Source of the DNA: DASRQK01 sp964436635 | GTDB taxonomy: Bacteria > Bacteroidota > Bacteroidia > Sphingobacteriales > Sphingobacteriaceae | Direction: 5' to 3' | NCBI GenBank assembly: GCA_964436635.1 | Contig: CAYTDM010000014.1 | Coordinates: 1-55,738 of the forward strand | Length of the DNA: 55,738 bases | Notes under the pieces: generated by a model | Database searches by the model: none | What the model was told of the DNA's origin: nothing | Seen by the model: only the letters and a program-made list of their open reading frames with translations | Part shown: piece after piece, positions 17,332-25,971 of the stretch | Position numbering within the stretch: position 1 is the stretch's first letter | How the letters are laid out: the number at the start of each line of letters is the position of its first letter | Program-made: the position numbers and the translations under genes

Positions 17332-17765
17332 TATTTAATAATTTCAATTCCTAAAATTTTGTCTCCCTGGCGAATGTCATCGATGACATCAACATTTTCA
17401 ATCACTTTCCCAAAACAGGTGTGGTTTCTGTCTAAATGTGCGGTGTTATTTCTGCTGTGGCAAATGAAAAATTGTGAACCACCTGTATCTCTTCCGCGAT
17501 GCGCCATGGATAAAACACCGCGATCATGATACTGATTATTCCCATCAAGTTCACATTTAATGCTGTAGCCAGGCCCGCCTGCTCCTGTTCCTGTAGGATC
17601 GCCTCCCTGGATCACAAAGTCTGGAATGACACGGTGGAAAGTTACCCCATCGTAATATCCAGATTCAGCTAATTTTATGAAATTAGCCACTGTTCCTGGC
17701 GCATCCTCATCATAAAATTGGATGGTCATGTCGCCTTTTTCCGTTTTTAAAATCGCTTTACTCAT
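17331..17765 (-). CDS. Cyclophilin-type peptidyl-prolyl cis-trans isomerase
   Basis: Catalyses proline cis-trans isomerisation during protein folding. A compact 144-residue cyclophilin with no signal peptide, so cytoplasmic. The active-site stretch FHRVIPDFVIQGGDPTGTG holds the catalytic Arg and the Phe/Gln pair; GSQFFICHS and HLDRNHTCFGKV complete the pocket. It is first in an operon with the DUF5606 gene, overlapping it by one base. Confidence 0.93.
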   Translation of the reverse strand: MSKAILKTEKGDMTIQFYDEDAPGTVANFIKLAESGYYDGVTFHRVIPDFVIQGGDPTGTGAGGPGYSIKCELDGNNQYHDRGVLSMAHRGRDTGGSQFFICHSRNNTAHLDRNHTCFGKVIENVDVIDDIRQGDKILGIEIIK

Positions 17766-17837
17766 TTATGAATTATTGTCGTGATTTAATAGTTGGATCC
17801 TATCCAAATTATTTCTTCCTAATATTCTTACTTAATG

Positions 17838-17845
17838 CAAATATA
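17838..17845 (-). promoter_or_regulatory. -7 promoter element of the cyclophilin-DUF5606 operon
   Basis: The minus strand reads TATATTTG here, an exact TAnnTTTG match, about 70 bases upstream of the cyclophilin ATG. Confidence 0.5.
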
Positions 17846-17954
17846 GAATTTCAAGCCCAAAATAAAAATGGTCGATTGATTATTCATCACTCTTTTTTGC
17901 GGAGCAAACAATAACTAAAAAGAAAATAAATTTCTTTATGTGATGTAAAAGTCT

Positions 17955-17986
17955 TAATTTTGAATCCTGCTTAGCTGACATGCAGG
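17955..17986 (+). promoter_or_regulatory. -7 element and leader hairpin upstream of radC
   Basis: TAATTTTG at 17955-17962 matches the -7 consensus. Just downstream, CCTGC (17966-17970) pairs with GCAGG (17982-17986), a small hairpin near the predicted 5' end of an approximately 70-base leader. An AGGAAGGAA purine run precedes the radC ATG, unusual in this window. Confidence 0.4.
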
Positions 17987-18041
17987 GGCAATAGTGTCAA
18001 GAGTGTAGTATTTATGTGATCATATTTTAAAGAGGAAGGAA

Positions 18042-18716
18042 ATGAAGAATTGGGCAGAATTGGATAAGCCAAGAGAAAAATTAATCACTTATGGCAGGCG
18101 AAATCTTACGGATACGGAGCTTTTAGCTATACTTATCGGCAACGGTTCAAAAGAAGAGAATGTAGTGGAATTAGCACGTAAAATTTGGAATCATGTCGAT
18201 CATGATCATCATAAGTTAGCGAAATTGAATTTGGATGAATTGTGTGAGTTTCACGGGATGGGTCCTGCAAAGGCTGTACGAGTGATTGCGGCTTTAGAAT
18301 TAGGTAGAAGAAGAAGAGAGCAAAAACCCGCAGCTCGGACGGTTTTGGACAGTAGCCATAAAGTATATGAATATTTAAAACACGTGTACATGGATTTAAG
18401 TCATGAAGAGTCTTGGGCATTATATATTGATGGAGGCTCCTATTTGATCAAACATGAATTAATCGGGAAAGGGGGAGCGAATTATACCCCCATTGATGTG
18501 AAAGTGGTGTTATGGCATGCCTTGGACTGTCGAGCAAGTCACATTATTTTGTCACACAATCATCCCTCCGGTCGTCTTCAAGCGAGTAAATCCGATATTT
18601 ACATGACAGACAAGCTGATCGCTGCGGCAGATTTTTTCGATATTACCTTGCAAGACCATATAATTTTTTCTGATCATGGATATTTAAGTTTTAGGGATCA
18701 AGGCCTCATCGATTAA
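18042..18716 (+). CDS. radC: RadC/MPN-domain (JAB) family protein
   Basis: 224 residues with the classic RadC layout: an N-terminal helix-hairpin-helix-like part (residues 1-85, ELCEFHGMGPAKA) and a C-terminal MPN/JAB domain. The metal-binding JAMM residues are His172 and His174 in SHNHPSG and Asp185 downstream. The family was named for a DNA-repair phenotype later assigned elsewhere, so the biochemical role is uncertain; a metal-dependent hydrolase fold is clear. It is followed 34 bp later by pheT, which has its own promoter-like element. Confidence 0.92.
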   Translation: MKNWAELDKPREKLITYGRRNLTDTELLAILIGNGSKEENVVELARKIWNHVDHDHHKLAKLNLDELCEFHGMGPAKAVRVIAALELGRRRREQKPAARTVLDSSHKVYEYLKHVYMDLSHEESWALYIDGGSYLIKHELIGKGGANYTPIDVKVVLWHALDCRASHIILSHNHPSGRLQASKSDIYMTDKLIAAADFFDITLQDHIIFSDHGYLSFRDQGLID

Positions 18717-18727
18717 GTAAAAATTCT

Positions 18728-18735
18728 ATCTTTGC
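18728..18735 (+). promoter_or_regulatory. -7 promoter element of pheT
   Basis: TATCTTTG matches TAnnTTTG and ends 15 bases before the pheT ATG. Confidence 0.5.
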
Positions 18736-18750
18736 AAAAAAGAACGAAAC

Positions 18751-21147
18751 ATGAAAATTTCATATAACTGGCTCAAACAATTTATAGATATCACTGCCTC
18801 ACCTCAGGAACTATCATTGGTTTTAACAGGGATTGGTTTAGAAGTTGAATCCTTAGATGTCGTTCAGGCCATTCCAGGAGGGCTTGAAGGCTTGGTGATC
18901 GGAGAAGTTAAAACATGTGTGCAACATCCGAATGCAGACCGCTTACGGGTTACTCAGGTGGATTTGGGAGAAGAGGAGTTAGTTCAAATTGTTTGCGGAG
19001 CGCCTAATGTGGCTGCTGGTCAGAAAGTGGTAGTTGCCACTGTAGGCAGCACGGTGTTTCCTACAGAAGGTGAGCCATTTAAAATAAATAAGTCGAAAAT
19101 TAGAGGCGAAGTCTCTATGGGGATGATTTGTGCTGAAGATGAAATAGGCTTAGGTGCGTCCCATGCAGGAATTATGGTATTGTCAGAAGATGCTTCTGTG
19201 GGCCTTCCTGCTAAAGAGTATTTTAATTTAAACGATGATTATGTGTTCGAAATTGGTTTAACGCCAAATAGGGCGGATGCGGCGTCTCATTTAGGAGTAG
19301 CCCGCGATCTAGCCGCATATTATAAAACGGAGTTAAAACAACGTGCAAAGAGCGATTTGGCTAAAGCCGCAAATTCAGTTTCTTATCCAGTGGACATCCA
19401 AAGTCAAGATGCGCGTCGGTATGTGTCCTGTGTCATTGAGGGTGTGAAGGTGGAAGAGTCGCCTGCTTGGTTGAAAGAAAAGTTGGCGGTTATTGGATTG
19501 CGTCCTATTAATAATATCGTGGACATCACGAATTATATTTTGCATGGTTTTGGGCAACCATTGCATGCGTTTGATGCGGATAAAATTAAGGGCGATCAGG
19601 TCGTCGTGCGGAAGGCAAAGGCAGGGGAGAAGTTTGTGACTTTAGATGGGGTAGAACGCATTTTAGATGCGGACGATTTGATGATTTGTGACAAAGAAGC
19701 TCCCATGTGTTTAGCAGGCGTGTTTGGTGGCGCTCATTCAGGAGTAAGCGAAACGACCTCGCGTGTTTTCTTAGAAAGTGCTTGGTTTGATGCAGTTTCC
19801 ATTCGTAAAAGCTCTAAACGCCACGGATTAAAAACCGATGCGTCTTTTAGATTTGAACGAGGAACCGATCCAAATATGCCACTTGAGGCTCTTTATGAGG
19901 CTGTGGAATTAATACAATCGGTGGCAGGTGGAAAATTAGCTACGCAAATTTCAGACATTTACCCAGTTCCAGCTGAACCATTTGAGTTTACGGTGAATTA
20001 TAATCGCGTCCAACGGTTAATCGGTAAATCAATCGCTCCAACAGAAATCAAAGCGATTATTTGTGCGCTTGGAATTGAAGTTCGCGCAGAGGACGATGAA
20101 CAATTAGAAGTGGCTGTCCCTCCATTTAAAGTAGATGTGACGCGAGAAGTGGATGTGATTGAAGAAGTGTTAAGGATTTATGGGTATAACAATATAGAAA
20201 TTGGCACCCAGTTAAAAGCTTCCCTAAACCCATCTCCAAAACCAGATAAGGAATTACTGAAGAATACCGTGGCGGACACTTTAATAGCTAATGGCTATTA
20301 TGAGATCATGAATAATTCATTGACGCACTTAGACACTGCGTTGGATCCATCGACTGCAGTACGGGTAGTCAATCCATTAAGTTCGGATTTGGATACCATG
20401 CGCCAAAACATGGTATACTCCATGCTTTCATCTATCGAATACAATCAAAAAAGAAAGTATTCAGATATTAAATTCTTTGAATTTGGTAAAACTTACCATT
20501 TAAATGGTGAGCAATACAGAGAGGAGAACCATTTGGCCATTGCTTTAGCAGGTAAATTTGTATCTAACCATTGGAAGGTGAAGGATGAAAACATTGGGTT
20601 TTATCACTTGAAAGCTATTATTGATGGGTTGTTTCAAAAATTGGGAATTCAAGATGTTGAAATTTCGGATGTGGAAGACGGAGCGTTTGCATATGGGTTG
20701 AATTATACTAAAAACAAGCAATTGTTAGTTTCATTCGGGTTGGTAAACCCGGCGATTGTTAAAAAATCCGATGTGAATGGTTCGGTTTACTTTGCTGATA
20801 TCCATTGGGATATGGTGATGAAAGCGCTAAAAAAACATAAGGTCTTTTTTAAGGAGATTTCTAAATTCCCAGCGGTACGTCGTGACCTGGCTTTGTTAAT
20901 GGATGATAACATTGAATTCAAACAGCTTAAAGATGTGGCGTTCCGTTCTGAAAGAAAATACTTGAAAGAAGTCAATGTTTTTGATGTATACAAAGGAGAT
21001 AAGTTACCGGAAGGGAAAAAATCGTATGCTTTAAGTTTTATTCTACAAGACGAGGAAAAAACGATGGACGATAAGCGAATTGATGCAATTATTTCAAAAT
21101 TTATTACTAATTTTGAAAAGGAAACGGGAGCGATTGTTCGTTCCTAA
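18751..21147 (+). CDS. pheT: Phenylalanine-tRNA ligase beta subunit
   Basis: Beta chain of the (alpha-beta)2 phenylalanyl-tRNA synthetase, 798 residues, full length. Recognisable parts in order: MKISYNWLKQFIDI N terminus, tRNA-binding OB domain (about 45-150, HPNADRLRVTQVDLG), B3/B4 editing region (about 210-400, with NNIVDITNYILHGFGQPLHAFD), B5 DNA-binding-like domain, the catalytic-like core with RRDLALLMD, and the C-terminal FDX anticodon-binding domain (YKGDKLPEGKKSYALSFILQ). pheS is not nearby. The stop TAA overlaps the next gene's ATG (TAATG), so the coiled-coil gene and zapA are probably co-expressed. Confidence 0.97.
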   Translation: MKISYNWLKQFIDITASPQELSLVLTGIGLEVESLDVVQAIPGGLEGLVIGEVKTCVQHPNADRLRVTQVDLGEEELVQIVCGAPNVAAGQKVVVATVGSTVFPTEGEPFKINKSKIRGEVSMGMICAEDEIGLGASHAGIMVLSEDASVGLPAKEYFNLNDDYVFEIGLTPNRADAASHLGVARDLAAYYKTELKQRAKSDLAKAANSVSYPVDIQSQDARRYVSCVIEGVKVEESPAWLKEKLAVIGLRPINNIVDITNYILHGFGQPLHAFDADKIKGDQVVVRKAKAGEKFVTLDGVERILDADDLMICDKEAPMCLAGVFGGAHSGVSETTSRVFLESAWFDAVSIRKSSKRHGLKTDASFRFERGTDPNMPLEALYEAVELIQSVAGGKLATQISDIYPVPAEPFEFTVNYNRVQRLIGKSIAPTEIKAIICALGIEVRAEDDEQLEVAVPPFKVDVTREVDVIEEVLRIYGYNNIEIGTQLKASLNPSPKPDKELLKNTVADTLIANGYYEIMNNSLTHLDTALDPSTAVRVVNPLSSDLDTMRQNMVYSMLSSIEYNQKRKYSDIKFFEFGKTYHLNGEQYREENHLAIALAGKFVSNHWKVKDENIGFYHLKAIIDGLFQKLGIQDVEISDVEDGAFAYGLNYTKNKQLLVSFGLVNPAIVKKSDVNGSVYFADIHWDMVMKALKKHKVFFKEISKFPAVRRDLALLMDDNIEFKQLKDVAFRSERKYLKEVNVFDVYKGDKLPEGKKSYALSFILQDEEKTMDDKRIDAIISKFITNFEKETGAIVRS

Positions 21148-21491
21148 TGATCGATATAACAAGATTGAATATGTCATCAACTGCTAATAAACTGAAAAAT
21201 ATTGTTCAAAACACACATCGTGTGATGGAGCAATACCGGTTTTTAAAAGTTGAGAATGATCATTTGAAATTAGAAAATCAATCATTGACGACTGCATTAG
21301 ATGCAAGTATTGCTAAAACACAGCAGCTTGAAGAGAAATTAAAAGCGTTGACTGTAGCAAGAACCTTGGAAGCTCAAGAACCGACAAGGGCCTTGTCTGA
21401 TGAAGCCATAAATGAAAAAATACTTGACACAAAACGAAAAATTAACGATTTTGTGCGAGAAATAGATCGATGTATTGAATTATTGAGGTAA
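21147..21491 (+). CDS. Coiled-coil protein between pheT and zapA
   Basis: A 114-residue hydrophilic protein with no signal or membrane helix. Residues about 12-70 show a strong heptad pattern (a leucine-rich stretch KVENDHLKLENQSL, then AKTQQLEEKLKAL), and a second helix lies at the C terminus (ILDTKRKINDFVREIDRCIELL). Its start overlaps the pheT stop and zapA begins 56 bp downstream, so a role in the division ring, as a ZapB-like partner of ZapA, is a reasonable guess from position and shape only. Family not recognised beyond that. Confidence 0.75.
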   Translation: MIDITRLNMSSTANKLKNIVQNTHRVMEQYRFLKVENDHLKLENQSLTTALDASIAKTQQLEEKLKALTVARTLEAQEPTRALSDEAINEKILDTKRKINDFVREIDRCIELLR

Positions 21492-21547
21492 TTGCTTCAT
21501 GATTTAATTCGCAGGGGGGATGGGGAATATTTAGTGAATAACCTGGT

Positions 21548-21838
21548 ATGGGAGAGATTTCCATTAAAATAAATATTGCTGACCGCATCTATCCGTTAAG
21601 GGTAGCGATGGAAGAGGAAGAAATCATCCGATTGGCGGCAAAATTAATAAATGAGCGAATCAAGGAGTTTCAAGAAAACTACGCGGTTCGTGATAAACAA
21701 GATTTACTTTCAATGTGTGTGTTGCACTATGCGACAGGCATGATAAAAGCGGAAAGAAAATCTGGGGATGAGGGCCAAGAAATTTCTGACGGCATTCATG
21801 AATTGAATGCATTGTTGGAAAATTTTCTAAAGTCTTAA
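21548..21838 (+). CDS. zapA: Cell division protein ZapA
   Basis: FtsZ-bundling protein, 96 residues. The N-terminal beta part (ISIKINIADRIYPLRV) and the following helix (EEEEIIRLAAKLINERIKEF) match the ZapA family. The end is a long helix that dimerises. It acts in the cytoplasm at the Z ring. Its position just before a probable 6S RNA copies the zapA-ssrS order of many bacteria. An upstream in-frame start is not needed: ATG 21548 gives the normal length. Confidence 0.9.
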   Translation: MGEISIKINIADRIYPLRVAMEEEEIIRLAAKLINERIKEFQENYAVRDKQDLLSMCVLHYATGMIKAERKSGDEGQEISDGIHELNALLENFLKS

Positions 21839-21890
21839 TTTCCGAACTGGGAATTAAAAATTAACATAACAAGTTATATTAACGGATTTA

Positions 21891-22058
21891 CCGCAGTTAA
21901 ATTCGGGTTTCACTATTTTAAACTTAACGCTTCAATATCACAGCGTCAAAAAAGTATAATTCATCTGGCTGGTCCACCTGAATATAACTTAAGCGCTAAT
22001 CGTGTTTATCGAAGTTTATAATACATGAAACCTGTTTATTTAATTGCGGTTTTTTTTT
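21891..22058 (+). ncRNA. ssrS: Probable 6S RNA
   Basis: A 288-bp gap between zapA and rny folds as a long irregular hairpin. The closing stem pairs CCGCA-TTAAAT (21891-21902) with ATTTAA-TGCGG (22038-22049), then GGGTTTCA with TGAAACC and AAACTT with AAGTTT. The 5' side carries a small ACGCT/AGCGT hairpin in the expected central bubble (21925-21947), and a terminal hairpin lies around 21951-21991. A run of nine T follows the closing stem, giving an intrinsic terminator. Length (about 168 nt), the open central region and the zapA neighbourhood all fit 6S RNA, the RNA polymerase mimic. No covariance search could be run. Confidence 0.72.
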
Positions 22059-22075
22059 ATTACTGTGTATATTTG
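22044..22075 (+). promoter_or_regulatory. Promoter of rny
   Basis: TTG at 22044-22046 and TATATTTG at 22068-22075 give the -33 and -7 elements with 21 bases between them, right behind the 6S RNA terminator and 51 bases before the rny ATG. Confidence 0.5.
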
Positions 22076-22126
22076 TTATCATATAATGAAAACCGATTGT
22101 ATCAACATAAAATTGAATAGAAATAA

Positions 22127-23686
22127 ATGGATATTTTAACTATAATGTATATTGTATTAGCCTTGATCATCGGAGTGGTGATCGGGCGATATTTATTGAG
22201 GCAAGTATTTAAAAAACAAGAAATTGCTTCAATTAAAAAAGCGAAACAAATTCTTAAAGATGCTGAAAATGATGCGGAGCATTTGAAAAAGCAACGTTTG
22301 TTGGAAGCAAAAGAAAAGTTTTTGCAAATGAAAGCTGATCATGAAAAGGAAGTAAATCAGCGGAATAATGCGATCAATCAAAAAGAAAACAGCCTGAAGC
22401 AAAAAGAACAAACTTTAAATCAAAAGTTAGAGGTTGTGAATAGAGAACGGCAAGAAATAGAACAAAAATCAAAGAATCTTGAGCGTTTGACAGAGATTAA
22501 TGAGCGCAAACAAGAGGAAGTCGATCAATTAAAATCACAACATGTAAAGCAATTGGAAACCATTGCAGGCCTTTCAGCTGAAGAAGCAAAAGAGCAATTG
22601 ATCGAAAACTTAAAAAATGAAGCACGTTCTCAAGCTGCGATTCAGATTAAAGACGTGATTGATGAGGCTAAATTAACAGCTACAAAAGAAGCGAAGAAGG
22701 TGATCATTCAGACCATTCAACGTACCGCAGCTGAAAGTGCTATTGAAAATTCAGTCTCTATTTTCAATATTGAAAACGATGAAATTAAAGGTAGAATCAT
22801 TGGACGCGAGGGTAGAAATATCCGTGCGTTAGAGGCTGCAACAGGTGTGGAGATCATTGTCGATGATACGCCAGAAGCGATCATCTTGTCTGGATTTGAT
22901 CCGGTAAGACGTGAAATTGCACGTTTAGCTTTGCATCGTTTGGTAACAGACGGAAGAATACACCCGGCGAGAATTGAAGAAGTGGTGGCCAAAACAAAAT
23001 CACAAATCGAAGACGAAATTGTAGAGATAGGGGAGCGTACGGCGATTGATTTGGGAATTCACGGGCTGCATCCAGAATTGATCCGTATGGTTGGTCGTAT
23101 GCGTTACCGCTCATCATATGGACAAAATTTACTACAACACTCTCGTGAAGTTGCAAACTTCTGTGCGACCATGGCAGCCGAGTTAGGTCTAAACGTAAAA
23201 CATGCGAAACGTGCAGGATTATTACACGATATTGGTAAAGTGCCAGATGACAATCCAGAATTGCCACATGCGATTTTAGGGATGCAATTGGCTGAAAAAT
23301 ATAAAGAACATCCAGATGTTTGCAACGCAATCGGTGCTCACCACGATGAAATTGAGATGACTGCTTTAATTTCTCCAATTGTACAAGCATGTGACGCTAT
23401 TTCCGGTGCTCGTCCTGGTGCTCGTAGAGAAGTCGTTGAAAATTATATTAAACGTTTAAAAGAATTAGAAGAACTGGCACTTTCATATCCAGGTGTGGAA
23501 AAAACTTTTGCTATTCAAGCGGGTCGTGAACTCCGTGTAGTGGTAGAAAGTGAAAAAGTAACCGACGCACAAGCAGAATTATTAGCGGCAGATATTTCAA
23601 CCAGAATTCAAACTGAAATGACGTATCCTGGTCAAATTAAAGTGACGGTGATCCGTGAAACGCGTTCTGTGTCATTTGCTAAGTAA
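22127..23686 (+). CDS. rny: Ribonuclease Y
   Basis: Membrane-anchored endoribonuclease that starts mRNA decay. 519 residues, full length: an N-terminal membrane helix (about 3-22), a long charged coiled coil (about 25-200), a KH RNA-binding domain (GRIIGREGRNIRALEAATG, about 223-241), and an HD phosphohydrolase domain with LLHDIGKVPD and AIGAHHDE. The C-terminal EKTFAIQAGRELRVVVE region is also typical. Its own promoter follows the 6S RNA terminator. Confidence 0.97.
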   Translation: MDILTIMYIVLALIIGVVIGRYLLRQVFKKQEIASIKKAKQILKDAENDAEHLKKQRLLEAKEKFLQMKADHEKEVNQRNNAINQKENSLKQKEQTLNQKLEVVNRERQEIEQKSKNLERLTEINERKQEEVDQLKSQHVKQLETIAGLSAEEAKEQLIENLKNEARSQAAIQIKDVIDEAKLTATKEAKKVIIQTIQRTAAESAIENSVSIFNIENDEIKGRIIGREGRNIRALEAATGVEIIVDDTPEAIILSGFDPVRREIARLALHRLVTDGRIHPARIEEVVAKTKSQIEDEIVEIGERTAIDLGIHGLHPELIRMVGRMRYRSSYGQNLLQHSREVANFCATMAAELGLNVKHAKRAGLLHDIGKVPDDNPELPHAILGMQLAEKYKEHPDVCNAIGAHHDEIEMTALISPIVQACDAISGARPGARREVVENYIKRLKELEELALSYPGVEKTFAIQAGRELRVVVESEKVTDAQAELLAADISTRIQTEMTYPGQIKVTVIRETRSVSFAK

Positions 23687-23765
23687 TAATGTTCTATAAA
23701 TAGCTTTTTTAATTAGTATAAATAGCCTATTTAAACAGTTTAAAAAGTAATTAATTATCATACTA

Positions 23766-24257
23766 ATGGCCAAAGAAGAAGAAAGGAAACCAGTTAAGTA
23801 TTTTGATCAAATAGCAGGATGGGCAAAGCATCCAGGAAGTCGATCTTTATATTACTTGTTTCTTCCCGTCTTCTTTTTTGGCTTTTTAGGGACTATTTGG
23901 ATGATTCCATTCCCTGAAATTGACTTTTTGAAGGAGAATGGATATCACATCTATTTAAATTGGGCCTCCTTTCTAATTGCTATTCTTATTTATTGCTACC
24001 TCAAAATTGTTCCCATGCTTTCCTATATGGTGCTATTAAGCATAGGAGCCATGAGTTATTTAATCGTGCAATTAGAGTATTACGAGCAAAATGGAGGGAT
24101 CGCTGCCTGGATGATTTTCCTGGTGTTATTTATAATCAGCTTATTGATATTGTGGGTGGGTACTCGGGCGGAAGAAAATAAGCCATCCCTACAACAGTTT
24201 GTTGGCCCCCTTTGGGTTTGGCACTTAGTGTTTAAGTATTTTAAAATCAAGCATTAA
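23766..24257 (+). CDS. Four-helix integral membrane protein
   Basis: 163 residues with a cytoplasmic-looking polar N terminus (MAKEEERKPVKYFDQI) and four hydrophobic helices (about 27-47, 60-77, 80-100, 112-132). It ends in FVGPLWVWHLVFKYFKI. The HPGSRS motif after WAK and the C-terminal GPLWV segment weakly recall the DUF962/Mpo1 family, but key histidines of that family are not evident, so no function is given. It stands alone between rny and a convergent protease-like gene. Confidence 0.75.
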   Translation: MAKEEERKPVKYFDQIAGWAKHPGSRSLYYLFLPVFFFGFLGTIWMIPFPEIDFLKENGYHIYLNWASFLIAILIYCYLKIVPMLSYMVLLSIGAMSYLIVQLEYYEQNGGIAAWMIFLVLFIISLLILWVGTRAEENKPSLQQFVGPLWVWHLVFKYFKIKH

Positions 24258-24305
24258 AATCCCAATTACGGAATTCTTTTATAAGATTTATTTTGAGATT
24301 GTATC

Positions 24306-24839
24306 TTAATAGGGGAGGTGAACTGCCCGCTTCTTTTCTCTTAAGATGAGTGTCAAATCTTGGTAATTAACAATGCCTCCATATTGCATCAGCACATCAC
24401 CACCGATCACACCGATCACAGGTTCCAAATTTAATTGAGAATAAGCAAAATTGATGGTCGATAAATCCATGGCTGCGACCTCAAAATTTTGTAAGATTAA
24501 TTGGGGCTTAAATTTGCCTTGTCTCAATGAGTGTGAAATAGGCTTCGGCGTAACTCCTAAGGAAATTCGTTCAGTCTCAGGGATGCCTATTTGAAGTTTT
24601 GGAACGATTAGATGAAAACTTTCCATATTATTCGTGCCCAGCCCGGTAGATGGTAAATTGGTAGCCGCAAGTTTTGTAGAGTCAGGCAAACAGGCCTCGA
24701 TAGTCTCTTTATCAAACACGGTATGAGAAGCGCCTGTATCTAAGACCGCGAGAAACGCACGTTCAAAAACAACGACTTCCACCAAAAGGTGGAAGCCGTG
24801 ATCATGTAATTGGATAAGCCTGATGGGTATTTTAACCAT
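24306..24839 (-). CDS. Retropepsin-like aspartic protease-fold protein
   Basis: 177 residues with one DTGAS motif (AVLDTGASHTVFD, Asp near residue 33) and a second conserved glycine segment (PVIGVIGGDVLM), the pattern of single-lobed clan AA proteases that dimerise. There is no signal peptide, so it should be cytoplasmic. Substrate unknown; bacterial members are poorly studied. It lies 50 bp downstream of mdh on the same strand and could be on the same transcript. Confidence 0.8.
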   Translation of the reverse strand: MVKIPIRLIQLHDHGFHLLVEVVVFERAFLAVLDTGASHTVFDKETIEACLPDSTKLAATNLPSTGLGTNNMESFHLIVPKLQIGIPETERISLGVTPKPISHSLRQGKFKPQLILQNFEVAAMDLSTINFAYSQLNLEPVIGVIGGDVLMQYGGIVNYQDLTLILREKKRAVHLPY

Positions 24840-24889
24840 ATAGCGCTAATCTTATCATTTGAAATGGAATGAATGAAAAATGCGAATTT

Positions 24890-25828
24890 TTACAAAGCAC
24901 CAATTTCTGTTAATACATTGTTCATGTTGCGAACTGCCTCTGCACTTTTTGCGAAAGCGGCTTTCTCCTCTTCATCTAATGGCATCTCAATAATGCGTTC
25001 CCATCCATTTTTACCTAAAATGACTGGAACACCCATGTTGATATCAGATTGACCGTATTCTCCTTCTAAATACACAGAAGCAGTGAATAATTTCTTTTGA
25101 TCGCGTACAATGCTTTCCACTACAGCCGCACTCGAAGCGCCTGGAGCATACCATGCAGAAGTACCAATTAATTTAGTTAGCGTCGCTCCACCCACCATGG
25201 TGTCATTCACTACATTCGCCTGCTCATCTGCAGAAAGGAATTGGGAGACAGGAACTGAATTCCAAGTCGCATGTTTAATTAAAGGAATCATCGTGGTATC
25301 ACCATGACCACCGATCACTATAGCATTTAAATCCGCAGGAGAAGCCCCTAAACGCTCGCTTAATTGAAATTTAAAGCGTGAAGAATCCAAGGTTCCACCC
25401 ATGCCGATAATTCTATTTTTAGGAAGTCCCGTAGCTTTTAATGCTAAATAAGTCATCGTGTCCATAGGGTTTGAAACCACCACAATAATCACCTCTGGTG
25501 AATATTTTAATAGGTTGGTCGCCACATCCTTTACGATGTTAGCATTCGTGCCAATTAATTCTTCGCGGGTCATACCTGGTTTGCGTGGAATTCCAGAAGT
25601 AATGACTGCTACAGTAGATCCTGCAGTTTGACTATAGTCATTGGTCACGCCTTTGATTTTTGAATCAAAACCTAATAACGCTGCTGTTTGTGAAATATCT
25701 TGCGCTTTTCCTTCAGCCAGTCCTTCTTTAATATCTAAAAGAATGACTTCCTCAGCGAGTTCTTTACGAACAATGTTATCTGCAGTCGTCGCACCCACGG
25801 CACCTGCACCTACAACCGTAATTTTCAT
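24890..25828 (-). CDS. mdh: Malate dehydrogenase
   Basis: Interconverts malate and oxaloacetate with NAD in the TCA cycle. 312 residues of the LDH-like MDH type: the Rossmann motif GAGAVG (7-12), Asp32 for NAD, substrate arginines Arg82, Arg88 and Arg151, Asn120, and catalytic His175 in GGHGDTT. The arginine at 82 (in PRKPGM) marks malate rather than lactate specificity. Cytoplasmic. A -7 promoter element lies about 48 bases upstream. Confidence 0.96.
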   Translation of the reverse strand: MKITVVGAGAVGATTADNIVRKELAEEVILLDIKEGLAEGKAQDISQTAALLGFDSKIKGVTNDYSQTAGSTVAVITSGIPRKPGMTREELIGTNANIVKDVATNLLKYSPEVIIVVVSNPMDTMTYLALKATGLPKNRIIGMGGTLDSSRFKFQLSERLGASPADLNAIVIGGHGDTTMIPLIKHATWNSVPVSQFLSADEQANVVNDTMVGGATLTKLIGTSAWYAPGASSAAVVESIVRDQKKLFTASVYLEGEYGQSDINMGVPVILGKNGWERIIEMPLDEEEKAAFAKSAEAVRNMNNVLTEIGAL

Positions 25829-25875
25829 TATTTTATTTGCTTAAATGAATAATTTTTTGTATTTTAATAGATAGG

Positions 25876-25883
25876 CAAAATTA
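25876..25883 (-). promoter_or_regulatory. -7 promoter element of mdh
   Basis: The minus strand reads TAATTTTG, an exact TAnnTTTG match. No -33 TTG at the usual spacing is seen. Confidence 0.45.
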
Positions 25884-25971
25884 ATCATTTTCTGACTTAA
25901 ATCGAACGATTCCAAGCGATTTAATTTAGTTTGTTCAATGGATAAATGGAATCGTTCCTTAACTTATAGGA

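Noticed and set aside
22881..23390. 169-residue minus-strand frame inside rny
   Set aside because: It is antisense to a highly conserved KH-HD coding region and shows no domain; a shadow frame.
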